A stretch of DNA of 64,000 bases from Chondrus crispus (GCF_000350225.1 NW_005178956.1:53887-117886), one strand, 5' to 3'; counted from the stretch's first letter, positions 48,792-61,550 are shown. Translations and numbers: made by a program. The notes: generated by a model from the sequence alone, not told the origin.

Positions 48792-51700
48792 TTATCGAGT
48801 CCCCCCGGTCGGGATGCTGCCAGAGCGCCCGGTCGGGAATTCGAATCCGTTTTTGCGACAATACCGCACGACCGTGTTGTAGTCAATGTGGGGAGCGGGC
48901 TCCCAGGTCGACTCGGCGTCGCTGTATCCGTACCAGCGTACGAGGAACATGGGGAGCCCGTCTTCCCCAGGGCCATGCCCGTCAACGAATGTACGACGTA
49001 AATGTCGGTGGGGTCTCCTGCGTTATGAATGGGAGGTAAAGACTCAGCCAGTGGTGAGTTAGGTGGCCCACAGAGGGCTTCGGGGCGGAACGTGCACTTC
49101 GCGGCAAGACGCGCTGCACCGGACGCTATGAACGCGCGGTGGGCGGGGCCGATCGCCAGAGGGGCGGAGGGGACGACGCGACGACGCGCGGGTGGATCCG
49201 AAGGGGCCACTGTTCGCTCGGGAGCTATAGGGGTCTCCCTGGCGGTTCGCGCGCGCGTAGCAGGGTGCGAGTCCGATTCTTCTCCACGCGCCGGGCCCTC
49301 CGTTATTCCGACCTGAGAGCGGTACCCAGCGAGTCCCGAGAGGTTGTCCTCGATTCCCCCGCTGGTGACAGCGTCCATCAGTCCAGTCCCGGCGTGCGCA
49401 ACTTCGCAGTCGCCGGTGTAGCGAGGGTCCTTTCCCAGGCGGTAGCTTCGGGGAGGTTGCTATCTTCCCCGTCTGACTCCACCCGTTCCCGCGGGGGATC
49501 ATCCACGTTGCTCCTCAACGGGGGTGCTTTGACGACTCGGTCACGAGAGAGCCGGTCCTTGAGTCCCGTCCCGCGTAGAATGGTGACGGTATGGTCGTCC
49601 ACCTGCACGACAGGGAAGGGGCCCTCGGTTTTTGGTGCGAGCTTGTTATGTCCTCTCCTCGGACCACAGCGCGGCCTCGCGGTTCACGAGTACTTGATCC
49701 CGCACCTTGTAGTCAGGTACCGGGTAGCGGATCCGATTATCGAAATCGTGTTTATACCGCTCCTGTCCGGTCCGCTGGTTACTGCTGGCCGTCGACAAGG
49801 CCGCGAATCCACGCTAAGTAGCGGATCTTGAACTGCGCCCTACAGGCGGTGGGGTCCAACAGCGGCGTTTGTTGCAGGGCCAACGGACTCGGGGTCCGGG
49901 ATAATTCCAGGTCAAAGGGCTTCATCCCAATCATCCTGTTGACCGTACAATTGTATCCGTACGTCAAGGCGTCCGTGTACTGATCCCAGTCACGTTGGTT
50001 ATCGGCGAGGTAGTGCCGGAGGGTTGATACCAACGAACGGTTGAATCTTTCCACCTGCCCATTAGTTTGGGGGTGATACGCCGTGGTAAACACGCTCTCA
50101 ATTGAGAGTATCTTGCACACTGCGAGGAAAAACCTCGATGTGAATTGTCCTCCGTAATCGGAGAGATGTTTCACTGGGGCGCCGTATACGAACACCCAGT
50201 GGGAAATGAACGCTTGAGCAACGGTCTCAGCGGTAATCCTCTTAAGCGGGACCGTTCTGGTCAGCTTGGAGTATCTGTCCGTCATAACCAAGAGGTAACG
50301 TTTTCCTCTTGGTGTATGGGGAAGCTCGCCGAGAATGTGGATGGCGATGTACTCCAGGGGTCCTGACGGAGGAAATGTCTTCAACTCAGAATTGTGCTTC
50401 AGCAGTTTGATGCGTCCCTTCGCACAGTCGGGACACATCCTTACGGTCGAGTAGGAGTCCACCCACATGCTCGGCCAATAGAACCGCTGTCTTAGCGCAT
50501 AGAACAATCGCCTACCTCCCGGATGGCCGGAGGTGGCGGGATAATGCGACAAGTACAACAACCTTTCCCGGAGGGTTGTTGGTACTACGATCTGTTCCAC
50601 CCCGTCGAGGTGGGATTTCTGGCAGACCAGCCGTTCCCGATTCACGAATAATCGGGACCGGCGCAATTCGGCGGACCCCTCCCCCTTCTCAAGACGGGAA
50701 GTCACCTCCTTACAAAATGGATCGGAGTGCTGTTCACGAGAAAAGTCTTCGTGGGTTATCGCGGCCATCGAGGCCGGGGGGTCCAGCGCGTAGCAGCCCG
50801 CGGAAATTTCGACGTCGGTGATGTCGTAGGTCTCCTCTTGATGCTGAGGCTCATCGTCGAAATTCATGACGGAGTAGCAAGGAATCTCTTCGTCGATCGG
50901 GACAGTCGTACCCCCCGTAGATGGGATACGACTCAGCGCATCGGCGAGGCAGTTCTTGATTCCCTTCACGTAGGTTACGTCGAAGTCATATTCGGCAAGG
51001 CACAAGCGCCACCGGGCAAGTCGGCCACTCGCATCGGCGAGGTTCATCAGCCACCGCAGGGAGTGGTGGTCGGTGTTGACCGTGAACTGCTTCCTTTCCA
51101 GGTATGGGCCGAGCGTCTGTACCGCCCATACGATGGCGAGGCATTCCTTCTCGGTTGTCGAGTAGTTGCGTTCCGCTGACGAGAGCGTGCGTGACCAATA
51201 CCCGACGGGGTATCGATGTCCATCCTCATGGGTCTGCAGTAGTGTGCAGCCCAACTGAGCGTCTGACGCATCCGTGTCCAGCGAGTATGGGCGCCCCAGT
51301 CTCGGGCGTTTTAAGACTGGCGGCGAAATTAAGCACTCCTTCACCGTGGTCTGCTCTTCATCCAGATCGGGAAGGACTTCCGGCTCTCCTTTTCAGAGCA
51401 TAGCCGTAAGGGGCGCTGCTATCTTGGCGAAATGATCGACGAAACGTCGGGAGACATTGCATATTCCCAAGAACGAGCGCAGCTCGGTCTGGGTCCGTGG
51501 TTGAGTCGCTTCTGAGAGCGCTTTCACATTCTTCGGGTGGACCTTGAGTTCGCCCGGTCGAATGATATGACCCAGGTACTCGACAGAGTCCTGAAAAAAC
51601 TTGCACTTGTTAAGCTTAAGTGATAATCCCTCCTGCTGCAGAGCACGGAGTATTACGTCCACATCCTTGAGGTGCGTGTCATAATCCTTGGAGAAGATTA

Positions 51701-53096
51701 TGATATCATCCAAGTAGATGAGACAGCTCTTCCAGTGATAGCCTGAGAGGAGGATATCCAACATACTTTGAAAAGTGGCAGGGGCGTTCATCAACCCGAA
51801 CGGCATACGGTTGAACTGATAAGGACCGGAGTGACACGTGAACGTGGTTTTCGGGTGATCCTCCTCGGTGACTGGTATTTGCCAGTACCCGGAGTTACAG
51901 TCGAGGGTGGAGAAAACCTTGGCTTCGCCGAGAGAATCAAGACACACGTCCATGCGAGGGATTGGATACGTGTCTCGCACGGTCAGCGCGTTCAGCCGTC
52001 GATAATCGGCGCAGAAGCGGAGGCTCCCATCTGATTTGGGTATGATCACGACGGGGGACGCCCATTCGGACTTGGACCGAGAGATCACCCCGTTGGCTAA
52101 CATCTCGTCCGCCGAGGCTTGTTCCGCCTCACGGGCGCTGGGACCAGCGCGATGTGGCTGACAAGAAAATGGCTTTGCGCCGGGGGTGAGTTCGATGCAA
52201 TGCTCTGTCGCTCGGACTTCACCCATATTCCCGTCCCACATCGCGGCGTACGGCGCGAGCATGGTGCGAACCCGCTCACGCACGTGCGCCGGTAGGTGGC
52301 CGAGGAGGACCGCATCCCGCGGAGGGGATGGCTCCGCCGGGAGGTTGACCAGCGAGGGGGGCCCTCACCCGGTACAGGGGGGCTCCCCTCGGAAAACTCC
52401 GCGGCTAGAACTGCATCCAACGGCATCGCCGTGCGTACCATCGCACGGGGATGTGGAGATACGAAACCCACGACTTGGTTCTTCGACAAGGGCTTAGTGG
52501 CGGACGAGAAGTTCGCCACCAGGACCTTGAACTCCTGCAATGGGGCAATATGCACCACCCCGTTGGAGAGAGAGATCTTGTGCTTCGCATATAACTGCGG
52601 GTTTGCCTCGAGGACCGAGAGTTCAGTCCTTCCACTGGTGACGTGTACCCAAGTCTGGGTACCCGCCGGGAGGTTGACGGCGCGGGAGACCTTGAGCTTG
52701 GGCGAAATTCGCCCCGCTTGCGAGGAATACTCCTGCTCCGTCGGGAGGGGAGGACTGTTCACGGCCCGAGCAGCCGCCTTGCGGACGATGGGAATTTTTG
52801 TACCATCGTCCAGCTCCACCACTTTGCGTCTCGCGTAAATCGACTCCACAAACTTGTCGTTGAACTCACACCCCAAAATGACGGTGGCGGCTAACCGTTC
52901 ACAGACGATGAATGTACACCTCATGGGGTGGTCGCCTAACCGCACCACGAGGGGGATTTGTCCGCTTGTACGCAATGGTCTCCCATTGGCGTCAGCGATC
53001 GTCGGGATGTCGCCCGGAACTACCAGCGCCTCCCATGCGGGGGAAGCGTGTCGACACGTACGAAATTGGAGCCAGCTCCTGTGTCTAATATGGTGA
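48792..53096 (-). pseudogene. Gypsy-3 pol: protease end, RT, RNase H, integrase, chromodomain
   Basis: Reading from 53096 downward, the protease active site DTGAGSNF lies immediately beside the copia-3 junction. RT follows after a frame change near 52370 (FCADYRRLNALT, TLDCNSGYWQIPV, IYLDDIIIFS). RT ends at an in-frame TGA (51393-51395); the same frame continues with RNase H (SLDTDASDAQLG) and integrase (H2C2: YPATSGHPG, RMCPDCAKGR; DDE: HILGELPH, LSDYGGQF, NGQVERFNRS) to 49779. After more frame changes a chromodomain is readable (MFLVRWYGYSDAESTWEP) with its stop at 48792-48794. Note LSDYG instead of the usual LSDNG in integrase. The gene is dead. Confidence 0.88.
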
Positions 53097-53522
53097 TGAT
53101 AAAACTCACGCAGTGGTCGTTGTCGTGGTTTATTCCTTTTTGCGTTCTGTATCCACTCTACTCTAGAGCGGCGGTCTTGTGCACCTAAATACACAAGACC
53201 GTCGCGACTCTACAGTCCGTGTACTGATGACTCCAGTAGCTCTGAAACGGGCAATCCACTTGATGATCCTCCATTTGCATTCCAAAAGCGACAAGCGTGC
53301 TGCGGCATTGTCGGATAAGGTGTCTCTTGCATTTGGAGAGGTCTACGTAGACGCAAATGCAGACGACCGCGGAGGATCTAGTTTGGAAGCACCGCAATTT
53401 TCAGTCTGTTTTTCAAAGATTCCAAATCTGGGTCCGATTTTTCAGAACCATATTTTCCCATCGGTCCAGTACAGTGGAGGCCAATATGCAGATCGAGGTT
53501 GATTTCAGACTTGTCTTCAACA
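53097..53522 (-). repeat. 3' LTR of copia-3
   Basis: Matches 57818-58243 at an offset of 4721 with a few substitutions (for example CACAAGACC versus CACGAGACC). Short sequence features inside include GTGTCTCTTGC and a repeated ACGCAAATG. Confidence 0.92.
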
Positions 53523-53545
53523 CTCCCCGTCAACCTTGCATCACA

Positions 53546-56500
53546 CTATTGCTCTACGACCTGGTCAAGACTCATACCTAGCTTGTCGATCATTTCCTTG
53601 TGAGTGGCGACCGGTAGTATCTTTGTCAGTATATCGGACGTGTTGTGAGCTGTTGGAATGTAGTTGAACACAATGCTGCCATCTCTAACCTTCTCTTTCG
53701 AGAAGAAATACTTGACGGCGATGTGCTTGGACCTTTCGTTCACCACGTCGTTGTACGCGAGGTTCATGGCACCTTCGTTGTCCCCAAATATTACTGTAGC
53801 TGGTAGGGTAGTGTTGGACGGAAAGCATTCTCTGAACAAACGACGAAGCCACACTGCCTCCAGCGCTGCGTACGACATAGCCACAAACTCCGCTTCCAAG
53901 GTCGGCTGGGCGGTGCTCTCCTGACGTTTGCTTCTCCAGCTGATGGATCCGCCAGCAAACTTCAAGACGAATCCTCTAAGGCTGCGCCGTGTCTCCTTGT
54001 CAGCAGCAAAGTCGGAATCGGTGAATCCATGTAGTCCTGCCTTGTCCTCCGATTTGAACTTGATGCCTAGAGTCTTCGTCCACGAAAGATACCGTAAGAC
54101 GCGCTTTGCTGCTTCCCAGTGCTGGCGGGAAAGACTCTCCAGAAACCTTGAGAGGAAACTTGTGGAGAACGCGATGTCAGGTCGCGTAGTATTTGCCAAA
54201 TACAGTAGCGACCCTACAAGTTGGCGATACGGTTTCTGTTTCATTCCCTCAGTGCGAGAATCCTGTTTTGGATGTACTGCACTCAACACAGTTCCGGGAG
54301 CGAGGGGGTTAGAGACACTCTTGCAAGTCGTCATGTTGAAAGTTTCAAGCATGTGCGAAATCATAGCCGCACTGTGGATATGGGTCTCCCTCTTTTTACT
54401 GTAGCGGTCAATGACGATACCGAGAAACTTCTTCACTTTCTCTTCTATGCGAATTGCGAAGCGGTTGCCAATAATCTCAGCCACCTCTCTTAAAACATCC
54501 ATGCTCCGTCCGGCGAGTAGCATATCATCAACGTAGACTAGAATGAATATTTTGCCTCCCTTGAACACTAGCAGGTACAGACTCTTGTCTGCCTCCGACT
54601 GAACACAGCCAATTTACTTTAAAAAGGCGTCAAAAAGCATGTGCCACGCTCTCGAGGCTTGTTTCAATCCATAAATAGCTCGAAAAAGACGGTAGACAAA
54701 GTCTGGATGATCTGGGTTACGGTAGCCAATGGGTTGTTCCATATAGATCTCCTCCTTTAGTTCCCTGTTTAAGAAAGCCGCCTTGACATCCAACTGCAAC
54801 AGCTCGAGTTGCTCTTGGGTTGCCATTGCGAGAAGGAATCGTACTGTACTGTACTTAGCAACTGGGGAGAACACCTCGTCGTAATCGATCCCATAGCGCT
54901 GCGTGAATCCTTTCGCGACTAGTCGAGCGCGCTGCCGATTAACACGTTGCTGAGCATCAGTCTTATTGAGGTAAACCCACTTAGACCTTACTGCTTTCTT
55001 CCCAGGGGTAGCGGTACAAGTTTCCATGTGTTCTTATTTAGCTGCGAGATTTCCTCATCCATTGCTGCTTTCCATTTATCACTTTCGGAGCACTCCACCG
55101 CCTGCTTGTATGTAAGCGGGACATGGGGATCTTCATTGCCCATGTGATGTACGAGAGCAAGAACCATGGCGGAGTCTTCCGGCGAGTACTTGCGTGGGGT
55201 TCGTACTGTACGGCTGGAGCGGCGCAAATTTGGGACGTGCGTCAGGTCCATTGTGGACTCATGCGGTACTGTATCGGTATTAGTAGGCGTTGGTACTGGG
55301 TTTGATACAGGTGGTATAAGCTGTGGTTTGTCCGAGTCAAGCATCTCCTCAATGTCACAATGTTGCTCGGCAGGACCTACGTCCGCAGCTGGGGGTACAG
55401 TAGATTTGGTTTCATCGAATTGCACATCTCTGGAGATGACTACTGCATGGCGTTGCGGTAGAAATATCCGGTACCCATTACCACATCCAACGCCGACACA
55501 GTATCCACTGTCTGCTCGACGTTCGAACTTCCTCGTCGTTTTTCCTTTGGGGATGTGGGCATATGCCTTGCTTCCAAATTTCCGAATGTGTGCGAGGTGA
55601 GGCAGAAGCCTTTCTGACCAATGATACACTCAAAGGGTGTCATGTCCTTGCAGTGTCCGGCAGATGTGAACATTTGCGATTGCGATTGCGAAGATAGTTT
55701 GACAAGTTTACGGCTTCTGCCCACAGCCGATTCTTGCGAGGAAACTCTTCTGCAGCCATCATCATCGTGCGACACATGTCGAGAAGGGTCCTGTTTAGTC
55801 TTTCGGCTTTGCCGTTAGACTCCGGCGAGTACGGGGCAGTGAACTCCGGCGTAATGCCGCGGTTGGATAACCATTGCTTTAAGTTTTGAGATATGAATTC
55901 GGTTCCGTTGTCCGACCGTACCCGCCTAACCAATGACGTGCGGCAGCTCCCATTCATCAACTTCTCCAGTTTCATTATCATTGACTTCAGTGCTGCTCCT
56001 GCTTCTGTCTTAGATTTGAGAAATCTTATTAGCTAGAACGCAGATGCGTCGTTGTACAGGGGCATAAAGTAGCGGCACCCGCCAAGCGAAGCAGTCCTGA
56101 AGGGACCTACCAGGTCCGTGTGCACGAGATCGAGCGGCTCCGTGGTCTTGCGGGACTCTTCACGCAATGGTCGAGGCGCTCTAGTCGACTTCGAAAGTCT
56201 ACAGGACTCACAGTTGGGCAAATCCTTCACGTCTTGTAGCTGTACACCACGTACGAGGGAAAGGGACTTCTTCATTGTCGAAGCACCGGCATGACTGAGT
56301 CTTTCGTGCCATTCGTCTTGGGAGACTGCTAATGTAGAGTCAGAGACCTTTAAAGTCGGTTTCAGTACCGCCTCATACAGTCCTGCTGTAGTGCTTTCAA
56401 TTCCGTGCAGATACTCCACTTTCCCGTCCCTCGTAGTCACTTGACAGATACCATCTCCATTGCTGTCGGAGTCAAACGTGGTCTTCAGCTTAGCCTTCCT

Positions 56501-57636
56501 CATCTTGCTAACAGAGATGAGCTTACACACGAGTGTTGGGACACACAACACCTCAGTGAAACGTACTGTAGTCGTGGTACCGCGTACTGTAGTCGTACAC
56601 AAAACTGATCCCGTACCAATAACTTCTGCGGGATTTTCAGTACCGACTGCCACACGATGTCTTCTCGTTGATCTAGTGAGTGTCTCAAATAGTGCAGTGT
56701 CGTTGCACATGTGTGCAGAGGCCCCGGAGTCGATGTACCACTTCTCGCGTAGCGTCCCAGACAGATTGGTCTTGGTATGGTCTTTGGTAGTTGCCAGCGA
56801 GATGTACACATAGGCGCTGCCACCCTCACTTGGTTGTTTGTGATGGTAGCTCTTCCTGCGGGGCATCTGATTTCGCGGTTGACCGCGGTTTCGGCGCCTG
56901 TCAATGCGCTTTTTCGCAAGCTGGGGCCTGTAGCGCGGGCTATCAGGATTGAAGAAACAATCGTGCTTTCTGTGTCTGATCTTCCTACAGAATTCGCGAG
57001 TCAGTTCCCTGGTGGTTAGCGCGGTAGTGAGGGTAGCAGCGCCGGAGAGGGATTCCACTTCATGTTCCACTTCACATGCAACCAGATAGGCAAAGCATCA
57101 TGATAGCCTTTTCCAGTAGCCTTAATCACGCCTGCAGGAATGGAGAAGTGCTCATCAAGTCCCCTTAGCAGTGCTCGCTTCTTCTCTGATTCGGTTAGAG
57201 AGTGACCAATAGCCGCTAGCTTGTTCTCGAACTCGTTGAGTCGGTTTGAGAATTGAAGCACTTTCTCACCAGATTATATGCGAGCATTCTGATACTGGCT
57301 TAGATAGGCATCCACACGAGCTTCAGAGACAGTAGAGAACATTTTGTGAAGTGTTGTCCACAATTTGCTGGCGTCACGGAGCGTGATAACTGAAGCGCTG
57401 ATAGAGTCATCGATAGTTAGAACGATGGTCGTGAGCGCGAGGTCCTTCCTCCTCTCATACTTTGCAAGCTCGCCTTCTTCAGTCGGTGGACGTTCCGTCC
57501 CTGATACGATGTTTCAAAGTCCTTTTGCGCGAAGGATGAACTCCATTTTGTGCGCCCAGAGGTAGTAGTTCTCTGAAGTAAGTGAGGCGATTTGATAACT
57601 TGACGTGTCGACGGTGCCTTCTCTGACGGAGTCCAT
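53546..57636 (-). pseudogene. Copia-type Gag-Pol of copia-3 (multiple stops and frameshifts)
   Basis: Gag starts at the ATG at 57636 (MDSVREGT). It has TGA (57514-57516) in RAKGL*NIVSG where copia-type Gag has Trp, and TAA (57274-57276) before SGEKVLQF. Pol pieces follow in shifting frames: protease (YIDSGASAHMC), Gag-pre-integrase (WHERLSHAG), integrase (HTDLVGPF, RSDNGTEF, SNGKAERLNR), RVT_2 (SKWVYLNKTD, then TAA near 54614, then ILVYVDDMLL) and RNase H (SDSDFAAD, LEAEFVAM, GDNEGA), ending at 53546. The order matches copia-2, to which it is clearly related. Not functional. Confidence 0.88.
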
Positions 57637-57800
57637 GATGCCTTCTGTTCTCGACGGGTATCGGAGCAATGATTGACAATAGCCCGGAGGGTCCTAGCAC
57701 AAGTCGGATGTAGCCGGATGATGACGAGCGTCGCCTGATACAGTAGACTTTGTGATTTTGAGGCTGGTATTGTGACAGATTCACAAATAAGCAATTAGCG

Positions 57801-57817
57801 TCCTGGGCTGCATAACC
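57801..57817 (-). promoter_or_regulatory. Primer binding site of copia-3 (half tRNA-Met-like)
   Basis: The element strand reads GGTTATGCAGCCCAGGA directly after the 5' LTR. It resembles the initiator tRNA-Met anticodon-arm complement GGTTATGGGCCCAG with a small difference in the middle, which may be decay or a different tRNA. Confidence 0.6.
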
Positions 57818-58243
57818 TGATAAAACTCACGCAGTGGTCGTTGTCGTGGTTTATTCCTTTTTGCGTTCTGTATCCACTCTACTCTAGAGCGGCGGTCTTG
57901 TGCACCTAAATACACGAGACCGTCGCGACTCCACAGTCCGTGTACTGATGACTCCAGTAGCTCTGAAACGGGCAATCCACTTAATGATCCTCCATTTGCA
58001 TTCCAAAAGCGACAAGCGTGCTGCGGCATTGTCGGATAAGGTGTCTCTTGCATTTGGAGAGGTCTACGTAGACGCAAATGCAGACGACCGCGGAGGATCT
58101 AGTTTGGAAGCACCGCAATTTTCAGTCTGTTTTTCAAGGATTCCAAATCTGGGTCCGATTTTTCAGAACCATATTTTCCCATCGGTCCAGTACAGTGGAG
58201 GCCAATATGCAGATCGAGGTTGATTTCGGACTTGTCTTCAACA
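57818..58243 (-). repeat. 5' LTR of copia-3
   Basis: Copy of 53097-53522, followed by the target-site duplication GGTGA (58244-58248). Confidence 0.92.
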
Positions 58244-61200
58244 GGTGAGCTGGCGCACCAATATCGACGGTGATAATCGAAGGTCTGCGTAGACCTTGTA
58301 ATTCCTCCGAGACAGGGCGAGCACTGTCTCGGGATTTTAACACCCTTTGCAAGCGAGAGGTTGTTTTTCCGCCGAGGACGGCGTAGCGTACCGACCTGGT
58401 CTGGATCGGGGTTCCCCTGGGATAAACCAGTGTGTTTACGGCCGAGAATTCGGTACCACTTCTCCGCCGTGGGAAGTACAGAAGATTCCGCCGTCTTGGG
58501 CGAGATACCAGGGGACAAGCCCGTATCTACCTCAGCTGCTGCGGGCTGAGGTTCTCCTAGTTTTTCGGAGGTGGTTGAACGTCGACGGGGGGCGGAAAGG
58601 CCTTCGCTCCGGTACCCATGCGCGGCGGCGGGTCTGCGGCATCTTCGGGGTTCATTACCCGGTTCGCCTCGTAACTGAGAAGGGCGACGGCTCGGAGGTA
58701 CGCCTCCGGAGGCACTCGGCTCTTTTGGGCCGTGGTAAACTTCTCGTACTGGTGGGGTACGAGGGATACATCCTTCACCTTCATATCGCAGTCGGGGGAA
58801 ATGTGGTCCCCGACCCGATAACAGGTGAAGCAGATGATCTGCGGGGACGGAGGCCCTCGTAGATCCTTCTGGTAATTACGGGACGTTCTCCCGGGTGGAA
58901 GTCCGCGAAAGCCCTCGGCGGGCTCTCGAGCGGGTTGATACGGCTTGCGCCGGTCGCCGTAAAACAGTGAGTCTCCGTCGTTGAAGGAGGATTCTTCCGT
59001 CGGGAGGGAAGGAGTCCCCCCGACGTGGTCACCTTCTGTAGCGAAGTAATTCTCGGCTCCCCGGGCCGTTTGAAACCTGGGAGGGGGGGCGGTCGACGTC
59101 GAAGGAGCGCCGTGTAGGGCGGCCAGAACCTGTTTAACAGGGCGAGGCTTCCCGAAGTCCACGCGGCGCCCAGAAGCGTGCTGGTGTGGCATAACGGCGG
59201 TTCGGGATAAGATTTAGATCAGATCCATACGAACCACACACGCGCACACGTGTACCCCCACGTGTACGGAGGACGCGCGACCACACGCCTGAACGTGTAG
59301 GAGGCGTGTACCACCGCGCGCACAGTACGCGTCTCACACGTGTGCTGTCAGCCCCGACGGCTGACAGCATTACAGCGCGGGACGACCCGCGCTACAGTAA
59401 GTTACTACAGCATCCCGGTACTGTAGTATTATGATAGACGCATTGTATACATTAAATACGAGCGCGACCGGCGGCTGCGTAGGGGGATAAGCACGGACTT
59501 GTCCACGACCTACCGCCTAGGTCCGTCTTCCAGCTTAACTAACGAGCGCGATCCGCCTTCGCGCGCGTTAACCGGGACAAAGCGGGTAGGGGACAGCCGC
59601 GTACGCGAGCGAGCCTAGATCCGCCTCCGCCCGTCAGCGCTGGTACGGTACCCAGCGCTGCTCCGGGGCGTCGAGGCGTAGATCGGCCCGCGCGTACGCT
59701 CGTCCTCGACCGTCCCGCTCTACCACGCTACCAGGGCCCGCTTCTCTGTCCCGTTAGCTGTGTGTTCTCCCCGTCTTCTCGCCCCTCGTACGGGTCTACG
59801 TCGAGCTAAGTATACAGCCCTCTCCGGTGGGGGGTGTTATACTACAGCTGGGCCCGGAAGGCGTCGCCATGCGAACGGGCATGGGCGACCGTATCCTCGA
59901 ACGAGGATCACGGTCGATCCTCGCAAGCTTGTAGCACTAGCGGCTTGATCGCGGGGGTGAGTCCCTCGATGAAGAGGGTCGTTCTCTCCTATGCAGAGTG
60001 TACGTCCCCGCACCTTCCGAGGGCGGTGAACATTCGAGTAGCGTACTCGGTTTCCAACTCGCCCGGCTTCTGGCGTAGCTCCCTCAGCGTAGTGAGCGCC
60101 CGCTCGATCTCGAGGTTCGTCGCATAAGTGCGTAACAGCCAAATGACAGCGGTGGCCCAGTTCGCGATCCCTTGAGATTTGCGGTGGAGACCCCGCTGGG
60201 ACTCATACGCCTCCTTGGCGGGCGGTGCCGGCAGGTGGGGTAGGGCTATCAGGGCCATCGCCTCGGTCATATTGGCATTGTCAAAATTTTCCTTGCAACG
60301 AGCAAGGAAACTGATGACCCTGATCGGGTCTACCCCGCAGAATTTGTTCTCCCCCATAACCACGAGGAGGTACTGCACGCTTTTACGGGTGGTCGCGTAA
60401 ACCCTGTCGTCCAAGGTCTGGTCGGTATCCACGAGGCGGTATGCTCGGTAGTTACACACACCTCTGAAACGGTGGTTCGTCGGCTTCCAAACAGAAACCT
60501 TTTTCTGTTTTGGGCCGAATACCGGCGTTGGAGCCGTGAGCGACTCTGACTCGGAATCAGACCCCGAGTCGGAGGAGGATGACGAGGACGGGCTCGAATA
60601 GCAGTCCGGCGGGTAACCATCCTTTCGTCCTTTGCGACGGCGAGCCTTCCGCTCTTTCTGACTGGGTTTGGACTTTTTCGTCGTCCATTCCCCTCGTCGT
60701 CTGAACTTCCCCCTTCATCGGGGTTCCCTCCCAGTAAATTCTGGGAAGGTAATCACCTCCGAGGTGGATAGGTCCGGCGGAGGCTCCCTCGCGGGAGGTT
60801 CCGGCCGCGGTTCGCGACGCCTGCGGATTGGCGGAGAATTGGGGAGCGGTCTCCATGAAGGGGACCGGTATCCCCGCGGCTTGCAGCGCCGGCATTGTCA
60901 CGTTGGAAAAGAGCAGGCTCTTATTCAACGGGGGCAACTCCTCAGCGGGAGGGAGAGTAGCTACTCCGACTGTAGTCGGAGGGATCACAGCAGCGGTGGC
61001 TGGGGTTTGCGTCACCGATCCGCCTTGCTGACCGGGCGACGAATCGGGGCGGTGCGTCTTCAAGATGGTAATTTCTCGACGGAGGGCCTTGAGTTCCTCC
61101 GCCGTGGCGGTCTCCTCTTGCTTACGCAGGATGGTAGCCTCCTTGGCGCTGGCAGCTATGTCCGCCTGCCAGGCCTTGGTGAGCACGCCTTCCAGGGCGG

Positions 61201-61444
61201 TTAATCGATCGCGTTCTCTCACAGCTTGTACCTCGGCTTGGGCCGCGATAGTTTCCTCAATAAAAGTCTTGAGGTTTTCTCGCAGCGCCGACGGTTGCGC
61301 TGCGAGCTTCTCCGCTACAGTATTGAGCGTGAATCTTTCAGCTTCTCGGAGGGCCTCGCGGCAACTCCGAGTGATCCACGCCGCAACTGGCGAAGGCACG
61401 TCTCGAGGACGGGTCTCACGGGACGATTCGGACCGGGATACCAT
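58244..61444 (-). pseudogene. Gypsy-3 gag (and start of protease), interrupted by a solo LTR
   Basis: Gag begins near the ATG at 61444 (MVSRSESSRETRPRD). A long helical/coiled-coil region (LKTFIEETIAAQAEVQAVRE, EELKALRREITILK) is followed by a Pro/Thr-rich linker. A frame change lies near 60557-60460. The Gag core follows (NYRAYRLVDTDQTLDDRV, VISFLARCKENFDNANM, WATAVIWLLRTYATN), with nonsense codons TAG (59989) and TGA (about 59900). After conceptual removal of the solo LTR the same frame continues to a zinc-knuckle-like CFTCYRVGDHISPDC (CX2CX5HX4C) and a Pro-rich tail ending at 58557. The start of the protease domain lies between there and the copia-3 junction. Not functional. Confidence 0.8.
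59185..59846 (+). repeat. Solo LTR of the gypsy-2 family in gypsy-3 gag
   Basis: 662 bp, TGTGGCATAACG...TATACTACA, with perfect 5-bp duplications GCTGG (59180-59184 and 59847-59851) and no internal region. Start, end and internal landmarks (AAGCACGGACTTGTC, GCTCCGGGGCGTCGAGGCG) match the gypsy-2 LTR, but overall it is diverged. It is the product of LTR-LTR recombination; removal restores the gypsy-3 gag frame. Confidence 0.9.
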
Positions 61445-61528
61445 AGCCTTGAGCTTGTCGAAACCTGTTGAAACAGAGAGAGAACACCTAGGACCAAAAA
61501 CGGTAAGGGATAAGGGACACTCCGTAGA

Positions 61529-61547
61529 CTTCTAGGTCGGGAGACCA
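61529..61547 (-). promoter_or_regulatory. Primer binding site of gypsy-3
   Basis: TGGTCTCCCGACCTAGAAG on the minus strand, the same 19-mer as in gypsy-2 (31886-31904), three bases inside the LTR end. Both elements therefore use the same primer tRNA. Confidence 0.8.
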
Positions 61548-61550
61548 AAA

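Larger units (their letters stand above)
53097..58243 (-). mobile_element. Decayed Copia-type retrotransposon copia-3, inserted in gypsy-3 protease
   Basis: 426-bp LTRs (53097-53522 and 57818-58243; TGTTGAAGAC...GTTTTATCA on the element strand) with a perfect duplication GGTGA (53092-53096 and 58244-58248). Removal makes the gypsy-3 frame continuous directly before its protease motif DTGAG. The LTRs differ at roughly five positions by eye. The internal region has multiple stops and frameshifts. Confidence 0.93.
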
